Shown here one piece after another: positions 24,016 to 35,314 of a stretch of 64,000 nucleotides of DNA. The DNA is taken from contig NC_065907.1 of the NCBI RefSeq assembly GCF_905147045.1, positions 6,696,001-6,760,000 of the forward strand, in the 5' to 3' direction. How positions within the stretch are numbered: position 1 is the stretch's first letter; each line of letters begins with the position of its first letter. Origin of the DNA: Nymphalis io (taxonomy: Eukaryota > Arthropoda > Insecta > Lepidoptera > Nymphalidae). The translations under genes were made by a program, and so were the position numbers. The notes under the pieces were generated by a model. That model saw nothing but the letters and a program-made list of their open reading frames with translations, did not search any database and was not told the origin of the DNA.

Positions 24016-24869
24016 TATTTTTCCTTTTTGTATTATCCAAAAATTAAACTTAAGTTAGACTTAACTCTTCCTACAGTTTAATCTTTCATGTATATTGTAC
24101 ATGTACACCAATTTTTTTTTAAATATGATTACTATTTGACAACTGTCATGTCAGAATCAGTTGTTCGGTACGAATAACGATTAAGTTCATTGACTCATAT
24201 ATTTATGTTTTCTATCTGTAATATAAACTAACTTTTTAGTTTTTATAAGAAATTCAATACTCCTCTATCGAGTGGTAGCCGTATGAGTAATGTTTGTTAA
24301 TCACTATATTATATGCTGAATATATAAAAGCGATTAATTCCTATCACGTTCAGGGTATTATAGAATGCGTATCAAACCTTAGATCATATGTACTTTTAGT
24401 ACTATAATATTTTGTAATTTAACGTAGTTTTAAATAAATACAAAGATTTTAGCAATATAAATACAAAGACATTTATAAACATACAAGTTTAAGTTGACAT
24501 CGTAGCATAGACAGATTTGTTTTTGTCTGTCTGTCTTCGCTGCTAGTTGACAATTGACATTTAGCAAATAATAACAGTGAGAAGGTACCTATTGAGTACT
24601 TATACAATCACTACGTTTTGAATAATTTGTGGGAATAACTCTTCCCTTTAATTATTAGTGTATATATAAACCTGAACAATTTCGTTACAATACATGTTAA
24701 CAAAAAACTATTGTTTTAGCGATTATTCATGCTTTTATGTTTTATTATGAATAGAAAACTTCAAATAGTTTCTTTTATAATTAAAAAAATATCTTTAATT
24801 TATTAAATAAAACAACAATGAGGAAGTACTAAAAATTATAAGACGCTTTTCCTAGGTAGATTAAGCACA
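24016..24869. promoter_or_regulatory. Divergent promoter region FKBP2 / NXF
   Basis: 854 bp between two outward-pointing start codons. AT-rich. No repeat copy, no TATA box placed convincingly for either side. Presumably holds both 5' UTRs and promoters. Confidence 0.45.
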
Positions 24870-27800
24870 ATGGACCAATCAGGAACTTATAAACATCATT
24901 TGGTGACTCGAGCCTCAACGACGCAACATTTAGTTGAATATATTGAAAATTGCTTAACTACAGAAAATGAAGTATCCGAACATTCATATCATAAGATTAT
25001 GGTGAGAGAAATTGTGATGTTGAATTAATATTTCTGTATATTATAGGCATTTTTAACACCTGTTTCTCACCTATGATCATCATCTATGATCATCTAACTT
25101 GCTTATATCAGTTTTTTATGACTTCTTAATTTATGTAGACTTCTTATTTGTGTAGACTTTTCATTTTTAGTTTTATATAATATTCTTTTTCCTCAAATGG
25201 AAGTGTCTAAAAAAGTTAAATAAATTTATTATTTACATATTTCAGGTATATCGTTGGGCTGAGAGTGATGTAAAATTATTTGAAGTATTAAGTGAATATT
25301 TTGTTGCATCATTTATCCCAGTAGACTTTGAAACACAAAATGTTGTTGCAACATTCTACACCAGCAGCTTGTCATTTGTTTTAAAGATCATAAAACTGGA
25401 CTTTGTATTCCCACACGCCAGGACCATGTACAACATCGACATACTTTTTGATGATAAGACCTCGTATAACCTTTTCGGACGAAGCATTACAATTGACAAT
25501 ATTGTTTCTGGTGTTGTAGCCTCAAGATTCAATGAAATGAATGAATTGAATTTATCATATTTCTGCCATGATCCGGGTATAATATTAATTATGTTAGATT
25601 TTTTTTGATCAATTTATTACTTTCTTGCAATTTCTAATAATATATTTATTTTTTAGTATTTGTGGAAAAGAAAGTTAATTTTTATAACTTGACACTTTTG
25701 TCATACTTCAAAATTCTTATGATAAGGATGGGGAGGGACACAAGATTATTAAATTTAAGTAACAATAACTTAAGGTAACTAAATGACTTTGTATTAAATG
25801 CTATTTATAATTTTAGATTTTATTAAAAATATTTTTTCAACATGTATTCATTATGTTACCATATTAAAATATATATCACTTTTCAGCCAAGTCCCGCTAA
25901 ATATATTAAATTTCTTCATCAAAGGACAACTAATAGGAATGAATCTGAGCAATAATAATGTATGTTGAATTTTTTTAAATTAACGTTTTGTACGATTATG
26001 CTTACAAAATAATATTTTTAGTTAATTCTCATGCTAGATTCCATCATTAGCCGAACTGCAAAGGATTAGTAGTAAAATAGAAAAGTTATGGGTAGAGGGA
26101 AATCCATTGTGTGAAGATCTGGACCCAATCACATACATAAAACAGATAGTTCAAAAGTTTCCAAGATTAACTGAACTTGTAAGTCTATTTATAGTTCTTT
26201 TATTTATTCCAAAGACTTATACTGACATAGCACAGGTGAAATTTAGATATTATTGATATATATATTTCATAATGAGATACTAACATATAGTATTAATTCA
26301 AGTGATCTATCAGTGTTAATACACTATACTTGTTTATTCATTACAACTTTTTTTTATGATTTATCCTTTAAATCGGTAATCAGGCAAAGGACCAAGGCTT
26401 TACAGCCTCTCCTTGCAGTAACTATGTTACTTTCCAATTTCGGAATAGTTCTTGTTTTTATGTATTCAGTACAAATATGTTCTATTCATATCCATTTTAA
26501 TATTTTATTTATTGTAAGGATGGAATAAAACTAAATGAACATGGCCTAATGGTGCCCTTCTATAAAAACTACCTTGCAGTACCAGATAAGAAAACGAAGA
26601 TGTTAGTTGAGAAATTTGTATCACTTTACTTTTCACATTACGATTCGAATCGACGGAAACTCGACTTGTTCTATGAACCAATGGCGCAACTGATGCTTTC
26701 TACGTCTTTTTTAGGTATGCACTATACTATACTCAATAGCAATAACTGGTTTGCGCGGTTAAAACAACTCATAAAAGATTTTTTTTTTGTATAAATGCAA
26801 TAATAATAAATATCTTTTTCAGACTCGGAAGAGAATGAGGTGTACGCAGCACATTCTAGAAATATGTTAAATCAAGAAAAAAGACAAAAAATGATGAACA
26901 ATAAAAGGCGGTACGTGAAACGCGCAGATATAGTCACAGTTTTAGCGCAGCTGCCTAAGTCTTCGCATGATCTAACAAGTTTCAGCATCGATGTCTTGAA
27001 ACATGATGTATGTATAACAATTATTTAATTTAGTTTAATTTAATTACTATTTATCAATATAAAAATTAATATATATTAATATTTTTGCTTAGTGCAAGAC
27101 CATCTAGGTAGGCACCACCATCGAATATTTTATCGCCACTAGCGATACATAGTATTGTTGTGTTCCAGTTGAAATGGTAAGTGAGCCAGTGTACAGACTC
27201 AAGAGACATAACATCTTTGTCCCTGGTTGGGTGTCACAATAGCAATGTAAGGAATGTTTAATATTTCTCACAAGGCCAAAGTCCAAATATGATGGTGACC
27301 ACTTACCAGCAGGTGGTCCATTTGCCGGTCTGTCTACCAATTTTTGACAGAAAAGAAAGAATGTGCACTGAGAACAACATAAAAAATTACACAATTGAAA
27401 ATTATTTACTTAAAGTATTTATATTTTGTTTCAGCAAAAATGTTTAATATTAATTATAGATGGTGTTTTCAAAGAGCAAGCCACAAACGTAACGCCAGAG
27501 CGAATTTTACAATTTAGAAGAACATTTATATTTCATGTACACTCGGTACATACAATGTCATTTTATAATATTGCTCATGAAATGTTTAGCGTGTCGTTAG
27601 CTTCGCCGGAAATAGTAAAAATCAGTTTTAAGGTGAGACTCTTAGATTGACAATAGGAAAATATTCGGCTAGGTAAAATCTCCTACTAAAGTTGGAGCTA
27701 TCTAGTTATCTATGCTACTGCCTTAATCATAGTAAACACGTGGAATAATTTTATCCGACGGCTCTCCTTGCGATGTTAAAAGGAAATCATGAACTTTGGA

Positions 27801-29765
27801 ATATTAATTTATATGTGCATTTAATATTTAGTTAAGATTGACTGCCTCGTTGGTCTATTGGCTACATGTAATGCCGCAGACCCGAAAGTCCTGGGGTGAA
27901 ATCCCAGGTCGGGCCAATAAAAATATATTGAGTTTTTCTCTCGTTAATTCTCAGTAGCAGCCCGGATTCTGGAAGTTCGATGTGTATACACTCCCGTGCC
28001 TAGGAATGCACGTAAAGCCTTTGGTCCTGCGCCTGAACTCTTTTCGATCGTGTCGAATTGTCCGTCCCTTTGGATTATGAGAGTTAGGGAATAGAGAGTG
28101 CACCTGTGTTTTCACATACACTTGTGCACTATAATATGCCCTGCGCAGTTGACTAATTTGAAAAAAAGACTACTGTCTAGGCATTACATGATTTACGTAA
28201 TTTTGCATTTCAACTCTTAAAATTCAGTTACGATTCACGTATTTTATTTGTCTATAAGAAATGGGTATATTTCTGTATGAAATTAAATACCTTTTTTTTC
28301 TTTTAAATTTTCAGAATCCTATAAGGAATTTGAATCAGTTGAAACTTATTAATCCTGAACAAGACGAAAAAGACATAATTTGTGCAGCGTTTATGTATTA
28401 TACGCAATTAAAAAGAGTAGAAGCTGAAGCGTAAGTTGATTATACATAAGGATTCTTTAGATTTCATTCTTTCTAAGTTTTTGTGTTTAAAACTAAGTGT
28501 TCCGAACGGCTTGACAACGCCAACGTCAGCTCTTGCCCGCTTCCCGTGTATCGTAGCGCGATGTTACGTTTAACTTATTTCCACCACTAGAGGAATAATA
28601 AAAACAAATAAACAAACTTTGTTATTGAATTGAAGCGATATCATTTCTCGAGACCTTAAATAATTTATGATATTTATTATGGACTCGCGAAAAAGTTGTT
28701 ATCGAAATTTAGGAAGTAAAATAAACATGGATAAATTGTTAAGTGGAATACTGTTGTGTTTTAAAAGCAGCAGCATATAAGGCAGAGCTTGTGGCTGAGC
28801 AGCATATAAAGCAGCAATGTTTGCTGCTTATCATATTCTATATGTAAATATAAGGTTTATAATATCTACTTCTTTTACGATTAGAATAGGCTATATATAA
28901 TACCTTTCTTATTAAATGGCTATCTAATGTAAAAATATTTTCAATCGGACTGGTATAATAATATTCTGATATTAGCGCGTTCGTTCGTTAGCTGAGATGG
29001 CCCAGTGGTTAGAACGCGTTAATCTAAACGTGATTGTGGGTTCAAACCCGGGCAAGCACCACTGAATTTTCATGTGCTTAATTTGTGTTATAATTCATCT
29101 CGTGCTTGGCGGTGATGGAAAACATCGTGAGGAAACCTACATGTGTCAAATTTCACTGAAATTCTGCCACATGTGTGGTGTGCCACCAACCCCCGTTGGA
29201 GCAGCGTGGTGGAATAAGATCCAAACCTTCTCCGCAAAACAAGGACAGGAGGCCTTAGCCTAGCAGTGGGACGTTCACAGACTGTTACTGTACTGTACAG
29301 TACAGTAATCATTAGCGCGTTCAAATAAACAAAATTCTAGTTTCATTAACTAGTATAAATTATTCAATATTTTATTCAATTATATAAAGAAAGTTATAAA
29401 TTATTTTTCAGTTAATTTCTCTCAGGAAATCTTTATTGTATTTCAATATATATTGTAATTCTATTGGGTCAAAATCTTTAAATTATTCGGATTAAATTCC
29501 GGCATTACAATGCAAGTTACATACGATACGAGAGGAAGAGAAGATAATAATTATGCCTTATGATACAGACTCGTGTTTTTATCTTTATATGATACAGTAA
29601 GTATAAATTAATGACATAATAATTTGATTTTTTTACAGCCGCCTTCGAACGCATGATTGGGATTTACGAGCAACACTAAAAGTATTTGTATCAGACTGTA
29701 AAAATGACATGATTCATCCAGATAAATTTGAAAATATGCAACAGTTGATAGATAAAATTGATTAA
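24870..29765 (+). CDS. NXF-family nuclear RNA export factor, divergent (10 exons)
   Basis: Member of the TAP/NXF family, which carries RNA through the nuclear pore as a heterodimer with NXT1/p15. Exons: 24870-25001, 25246-25576, 25657-25774, 25887-25959, 26038-26178, 26519-26714, 26823-27007, 27435-27632, 28315-28430, 29639-29765. Phases agree, giving 538 residues. Domains in order: short N-terminus without the RG-rich region of NXF1, an RRM-like domain (~40-115; FIPVDF and ATFY), LRRs (LLNLSNNNL, GMNLSNNN, LWVEGNPLCE), NTF2-like domain (from DGIKLNE; FVSLYFSHYDS, VLAQLPKSSHD, DGVFKEQ), and a C-terminal TAP-C/UBA-like domain (THDWDLRATLKVF). It is shorter than typical NXF1 (about 620-670) and looks diverged from it, so an NXF2/NXF3-like paralogue is possible. 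I leave the symbol open. AATAAA (29765-29770) overlaps the stop codon TAA (29763-29765). Introns contain one family A, one B and one C repeat. Confidence 0.93.
27088..27350 (+). repeat. Family B repeat, diverged (copy 8)
   Basis: Blocks 'aggtaggcaccacca', 'attgttgtgttccagtt', 'gtgagccagtgta' and 'gtgaccacttaccagcag'. Clearly older than the copies in ASCC3. Sits in an NXF intron about 85 bp upstream of the exon at 27435. Confidence 0.65.
27842..28156 (+). repeat. tRNA-headed SINE, family C (copy 4)
   Basis: Head 'ctcgttggtctattggc' with a B-box-like 'ggggtgaaatcccagg', body 'cctgcgcctgaactc', end 'gcgcagttgactaa'. Longest head of the family in this window. Intronic in the NXF gene. Confidence 0.75.
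28991..29300 (+). repeat. tRNA-headed SINE, family A (copy 5)
   Basis: Head 'gctgagatggcccagtgg' (A box), 'gggttcaaacccggg' (B box) and the tail 'cacagactgttactgtac' with short 'tgtac' repeats. Intact promoter boxes. Last NXF intron. Confidence 0.8.
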
Positions 29766-29939
29766 ATAAAGCAATTTATAAAGATTTAAAAGCAGTTTTA
29801 TTTTGATTTAAAATTTCCTTCGTAGTTTAAATTAGTTAAATACTAACTAACAAGTTACCAAGCACATAAGTTTTTTTTTTTAAATATAGTGTAAACATAC
29901 ATTGTTAAGCTAATTTGTAATATTAGGGTTTAGTTTATA

Positions 29940-30365
29940 ACGTATTTGTGACTACTACGCCCGCGGTTTCACCCGCGTACAACTTAAATAAATCACTAAG
30001 AGCAGACTAATATTTCAGTATATATAATAGTTTTATTTTCGTGCAATATTCGTATTTATTGGTTTTCGTTGCACCCGTATCTCGATAGAGCGATATACAA
30101 TTGACAATTGATTTAAATAAATCAAACACTAAATTTTAAGTAAAGTTTGCCACAATACATAAGTGAAAACCGCATCCAAATCAGTCAAGCCGTTCCTAAG
30201 ATTGGCGTGCACGAACGCACAGACAAACAGTCAAAAATTCTAATAGTCATTGTTTTGGGTTCTACTGTGTTGATAAAGACCCCCCAATAATAATTTTACT
30301 CATATATCTTCCATATAAGACAACGATCAGTTACATTTAAATTATATATAATAGATAATAGAATA
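29940..30365 (+). repeat. Family D repeat, fullest copy
   Basis: Starts with the small palindrome 'cccgcggtttcacccgcg'. Contains 'ttcgtatttattggtttt', 'gcatccaaatcagtcaag', 'ccgttcctaagattgg', 'gttttgggttctactgtg'. The same order is seen in pieces at 17418-18660. It has no open frame. Probably the non-coding end of a LINE or a derived short element. Confidence 0.55.
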
Positions 30366-30387
30366 GAATAGAAAGAATAGCTTAGAA

Positions 30388-30640
30388 TTAGCTCGCTGAA
30401 GTGGAAGTGGGCTGGTCATGTCTCCAGGCGCATTGATGGCCGTTGGAGCCGACACGTGTTGGAGTGGAGACCACGCTTAGGCAAACGTAGTGTAGGACGC
30501 CCTGTGACAAGATGGGCCGACGATTTAAAAAAGGTGGCAGGTTCGGGATGGATGCGGACTGCCCAAGATCGGGATGGTTGGCGTTCTATGGGGGAGGCTT
30601 TCGTCCAGACGTGGACGGCAAAAGGCTGAAAAAAAAAAAA
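30388..30640 (+). mobile_element. RTE-type LINE, 5'-truncated 3' end
   Basis: Open translation starting LKWKWAGHVSRR and ending FVQTWTAKG-stop matches the C-terminal tail of the RTE element at 57704-60712 (GHI/GHxxRR..W, LEWRP, GRP, W...G..FVQ.W). Only the last ~80 codons are present, followed by a poly-A run. Typical of 5' truncation during LINE insertion. The flanks both show 'agataatag', a possible target-site duplication. Confidence 0.75.
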
Positions 30641-30662
30641 GATAATAGATGGGGATATATCT

Positions 30663-30740
30663 AAACCAGCGATACTCAACCTTTTCTTAATTGGGGCTAC
30701 AGTCACGTGTTAGTCATAGTGTCGCGGGCCGCAAAACATA
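30663..30740 (+). mobile_element. hAT-like terminal fragment (tentative)
   Basis: 'ccagcgatactcaacctttt' followed 45 bp later by 'gtcgcgggccgcaaaac' resembles the well-known end of hAT-type non-autonomous elements (CAGnGnTnCTCAACCT...GCGGGCCGC). No transposase and no second terminus seen. Confidence 0.35.
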
Positions 30741-31314
30741 ATAATATTTAGGTAATGATTTCTTAGGTTTCGAGATTGTTACAAATTAAATTAAGCAACA
30801 ATGAACAAATTTATGCAATGTCCATGCATAAATTTGTTCATGCATGTTGCTATAAGCAGTTGTTTAATTAAAATTATTTAGGTGTTAATAAAAATCTTTG
30901 AAATTTAAAATATTTCGAAATAAAGCAACATCAAGTGTCGAATTTTATATGTCATATTTCTATTATTGATACGCTTTAACATTTACTAACTTGTAGTTAA
31001 GGCAACACTGCTATACGAAACGTCAAAGGGCGAAACTGATTTTATATTTTCATTATTGTATATATAGAGTATTATTTACGATTTTCATTTTTCAATTGTA
31101 TTAAGCTATTGATGTGACATTTCATCATGTCCATATTCAAAACACGTATATAGTAATTAATTTTTGTCAGATCAATAAATTAAACAATATTGTTAATTTT
31201 ACAGACGACTACAAAAACCGTTTCTAACGTTTTTTGAAACCTACAATTATTAGTGTGCGTTTTCATTATCGTACCAGTAACTTGTCATTGCATTTTTAGT
31301 CAAAACACTACAAA

Positions 31315-33736
31315 ATGTCTAACAATTCCATGGGCCAAGCATCTAACATGCCAACAATAGGTGCAATAAATACTCAAGGAATACAATTTGTCAACAATCC
31401 ACTTCAGAGCCCACAGTTACAAAATACTTCTATACAAGGATCACCTTCACAGCACAGTCCAATGGGTACCCAGGTACAAGTTAGCGGCAAAGTAAATCAA
31501 ACAGGTGGTGGTGATCAAACTACTCAGGTAAGATGGTATAAAGTAAATACAATATTTTGAATGTACTATACGGTTCTTTAAGTAGAAATTATAAATGATA
31601 TAAAAAAACAAACAGTTGACAGACCCTATGTAACTACTTTGATTGTATAATTTATCAACATTTTTTGTAAATTTTTAAATATTTCTTAAATATTGAAGTT
31701 GATTGTCACTGGTATAAAATGGCAATTCTTTCAAATAAAATATTGCCAAAATTATAGTAATCCATGCTGTATAAAAAATATATGAAATTTGATGGTTAAA
31801 ACTTTTAATAATAATTTGCAAAACAGTTTTAATGTGGATAGCTTAATACCTATTCATGTTTAAAATAGTTAATAGTACAATAACTCGACTTAATAAGGTA
31901 ATAACTGCCTGCCCTGTGAGACAGGTTAGGTTATGTTTAGGGTCAAGGTAGTATGTGCAAGTGATCGCATGATGCCCCCCAATGAGATAAGAAGGTTGGT
32001 GTGGTTGGTTGATACTTGCCTTTCACATTGAAGGTTGTTAGTTCGATTCCCACTCAGGACAGACATTTGTGTGCATGAACGTGTCAGTTTGTGCTAAGTC
32101 GGTGTAATTATCTATATAAGTACATATTTACAAAAGAAAAATAGTATATGTAGTATATCAGATGTCTGGTTTCCATAGTACAAGCTCTGCTTAGTTTAGG
32201 ATCAGATGACCTTGTGTGAATAATGTTCCAGGATATTATTACCGCTAGTTTTTAGCGGGTGGGTTCAGTGCAGTGAATGTTCTAGGTGCCGGGGAGCTCA
32301 ATATACCCTCACTACATGTGAGAAACGTAAAGGCGTTTTTCCACCTATATTAAAAAAGAGTTATGTTTAGGGGATCAAGAAAAAAACACTGAAATAAAAA
32401 AATTTTACAAGTTCTGAGTATTTGTTTTTATTTTTTAAAATACATTTTTCTTCTTATCTACCCATGCGAAGCTGGGATAATTACCTAGTAATAATATATA
32501 GTTCTTCTATATTTTTCTAATATATTCTATATAAATGTTTTATTTTTTATTCAATTGCAGCTTCTTAGCAGACCTCGACTACAAGAGCTAGTAAGAGAGG
32601 TGGACCCCACTGTTCAATTAGATGAGGAAGTTGAAGAGATGCTCCTCCAGTTGGCAGATGACTTTATTGATACAACATTAAATGCGGCTTGTTCACTCGC
32701 AAAACACAGACATGCTGCAACTGTAGAGCTAAAAGATGTACAGTTACATCTAGGTAAACTTTTGTTGACTTATGTAATATTAAAAATGAAAATGAAAAAA
32801 AAAAAGTGTTAACTTAAAGAAAACCTCAAATATATTGTCCCAACTGTACTCAGTACTCAGAACTTGTATTTCTTCTGTGCGGATATATTATTAGATCTAA
32901 ACAAATAGTTTTCCAAAATGAATAGACATTAACAATAATAATATTCTTTATTTATTTATGTATATTAATATTGCCATAGGTATCATAATTATTTTTATAA
33001 AACAAAATATCATTCACACATCCAGGGCACATTTTTATTTTGAATGTCATCAGAAGTATTATTTACGAAAAATGTCGGTATGAAAATGGCATAATACCAA
33101 TAAAAATATAAGAAATTTAAATTCAAAATGTCTATTTTTTTATTTAAAAAGTCTCATTCTATATTAAAAATAATAAAATAAAACAATTTATATTCGATGT
33201 CAAAACATATGGATTGTACATAGAACAGCAAATTTCTCTTTTTTTTAGTAAAACTTTCTAAGCCACGCAAAGGATTTTCGTTTTACACACATAGAAATTA
33301 TTCTATGTATAAAATTACGACTCAATTTTGGTATTACCCATTAATATTATTCATTTAAAACATATTTATATAAACTAATAAATAATTGCTAATCGTACCT
33401 CCCATTTTCTTTATTGGCAAATTGTACCCGTGAAAAGACCGGGCGCGTGTAGGGGTACAATTTATATATTATTTTTTTACGGCTACACACTTTTTTCATT
33501 AAAATAGCTCAGAAGCTTAAAGTTTTATGTTGGATGTAATATAACGCCAGCCGTAACTACATACTCTATTTTTTACAATAGTTTCATTATATTATTTTAT
33601 ATTTTCAGAGCGACAATGGAATATGTGGATTCCTGGTTTTGGAAACGACGAATTGCGTCCATACAAACGCGCGGCAGTCACTGAAGCTCATAAACAAAGA
33701 ATGGCTCTTATCAGAAAAACTATTAAAAAGTACTAA
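31315..33736 (+). CDS. TAF12: TAF12, TFIID/SAGA histone-fold subunit (3 exons)
   Basis: TATA-box-binding-protein-associated factor 12. It pairs through an H2B-like histone fold with TAF4 in TFIID and with ADA1 in SAGA. Exons 31315-31527, 32561-32753, 33609-33736, phases agreeing, 177 residues (human about 161). The N-terminal exon (residues 1-71) is low-complexity, rich in Q, N, S and G. The histone fold follows: SRPRLQELVREVDP, then LDEEVEEMLLQLADDFID, CSLAKHR, VELKDVQLHLERQWNMWIPGFG. The C-terminus is basic and ends IRKTIKKY. TAA at 33734-33736, AATAAA at 33772. Reading through the second donor would give a short 'LGKLLLTY...' tail with a stop, which I take as intron. Intron 1 holds SINE family E and a family G fragment. 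Confidence 0.97.
31985..32245 (+). repeat. tRNA-headed SINE, family E
   Basis: Head with 'ggttggttgatacttgcc' and B-box-like 'gttcgattcccactcagg', body 'gtgtgcatgaacgtgtcag' and 'agtacaagctctgctt', 3' end 'gttccaggatattatt'. It is a long tRNA-derived SINE of lepidopteran type. A 3' fragment is at 2905. TAF12 intron 1. Confidence 0.7.
32241..32350 (+). repeat. Family G repeat fragment
   Basis: 'accgctagtttttagcggg' to 'aaaggcgtttttccacc' matches the better copy at 55178-55308. It follows SINE E directly. Confidence 0.55.
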
Positions 33737-33839
33737 GAGGACTGTCCTTTAAATTATATATTATCTTCATCAATAAAAATAATCTCAGAGTATTATGGAT
33801 AGCATTAATTCTAAAATAAAAGACTATTTTAAAACACTC

Positions 33840-34540
33840 ACTTTATTTGATATAACTTGAACATGATTTATCACAAATATAAGTTAACACACGACAATAT
33901 AATAAAATTAAGTACTTCAAACTAATCACAATTAAATTGCTTATTAACAGCATTAAAATAAATAATGAATAGAATACTGGTAAACAGAACCAAAATCACA
34001 GCTTACATTTTGATGAATGCATAATTTTGGAATGTCAACAATTTTAAATGTCACCAATTCATAAATTCTAAATAAATCATACATAAAGTATTGCTTAATA
34101 ATTTTCGCCAATTACTAAAATACTGAGAGCGAAACTTAATTCTATAAACTTTAAAATATAAGCCTAGACTTCAATCCAAAGCCAATCTTGTCATGGCTAT
34201 GCACTACTTTAAATAATTGTTCTAATATACCTACGTCTACTTTAAATCAAAGATTAAAGTGTTATATCTGATAAGTATCTACTCGGTTATTTACCTTTGC
34301 TTGTTACAGACCCATACACGATAGCTTATGTTACAGAAACGCTAGACAAACATATTTTCTGCTTATTATAAAAAAGTAATAAAGCCTATTTCCAAGGTAA
34401 CTATTACAGCTCTTTTAAATTTTAGGCGGGTCAAATACCTTTCAACTATTGAAGTTTCAAATATCTATTATAAAGTAATTTATGAAATCAACACAAATTA
34501 TTTGTATTAAATGCTCCGATATTAAAAAACGAAAAGAAAA
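33840..34540. other. AT-rich spacer
   Basis: No open frame, repeat copy or RNA gene recognised between TAF12 and the tRNA gene. Confidence 0.5.
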
Positions 34541-34546
34541 AATATC

Positions 34547-34618
34547 AGGTTCCACCGAGATTTGAACTCGGATCGCTGGATTCAAAGTCCAGAGTGCTAA
34601 CCATTACACCATGGAACC
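34547..34618 (-). tRNA. tRNA-Gln (anticodon TTG)
   Basis: 72 nt on the minus strand beginning GGTTCCATGGTGTAATGG and ending GGTGGAACCT. The acceptor stem GGTTCCA/TGGAACC pairs fully. The anticodon loop CTTTGAA carries TTG, reading CAA. A box TGGTGTAATGG and B box AGTTCAAATCT are present. The T run just downstream on the minus strand (TTTTTT, plus 34535-34540) is a Pol III terminator. No intron. Unlike the SINE heads it folds as a complete cloverleaf. Confidence 0.95.
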
Positions 34619-35314
34619 GATATTCATTCGTTCCAAATTTTCGAACACTTTTTATATTCTGTTATTTTAGAGTATTATTTAAATATTATTAACAAACAGT
34701 TGAATAAATATGCTATCTCGGAAATTTCCATCATTAAAATTGTTTATGAAAATATTACCTTTTTAATATTTTCTCAGTGCTCAATTTCATTCTCAGATTA
34801 CGAATGGTTTTTTGAAACCTTAATTGTGTATACACGTGTGCACTAGCACATTGAACTTTATGTATAATAATTTATTTTATCTTATATATTTGAGAATTTT
34901 TTTTTTATATAAAAATATATATTTACGGAAATAACAAATTAATTTGTATAAATATAAATGTGAGGATCAAAATGCGGCGTATATTTGTATTATGCGCATT
35001 ATTTAACTGCTAATTGATTCGTTGTATTATACGCATTAAAACTATATTTTATATGTGTAAATAACACATTTTGTTTAAGTTATTGATAATCTAGTTGACT
35101 AATTATTATTAATTTTCCATAAATTTGATAAACATAATTATCTTAAGTCGTAGTTGTGATGAAACATTAGCGAAATATTAGCATTAAATTTATTTTTATC
35201 CTACCTACACTGCAGCTTTATGGGGAGCAAGTACCTGTATTCAGCTATTTTATAACTCACAAGCAATTTTAAGCGATTATTCTTCATGTACGGGCCTCTC
35301 CCAGGTAGTATTTT

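Noticed and set aside
30416..30706. A 96-codon minus-strand frame over the LINE fragment at 30.4 kb
   Set aside because: The plus-strand frame carries the recognisable RTE tail, so the minus frame is its shadow.
32555..32812. Longer TAF12 middle exon reading into a lysine-rich tail
   Set aside because: A normal donor at 32754 and an in-phase acceptor at 33608 restore the conserved HLERQWNMWIPGFG region, so the tail is intron.
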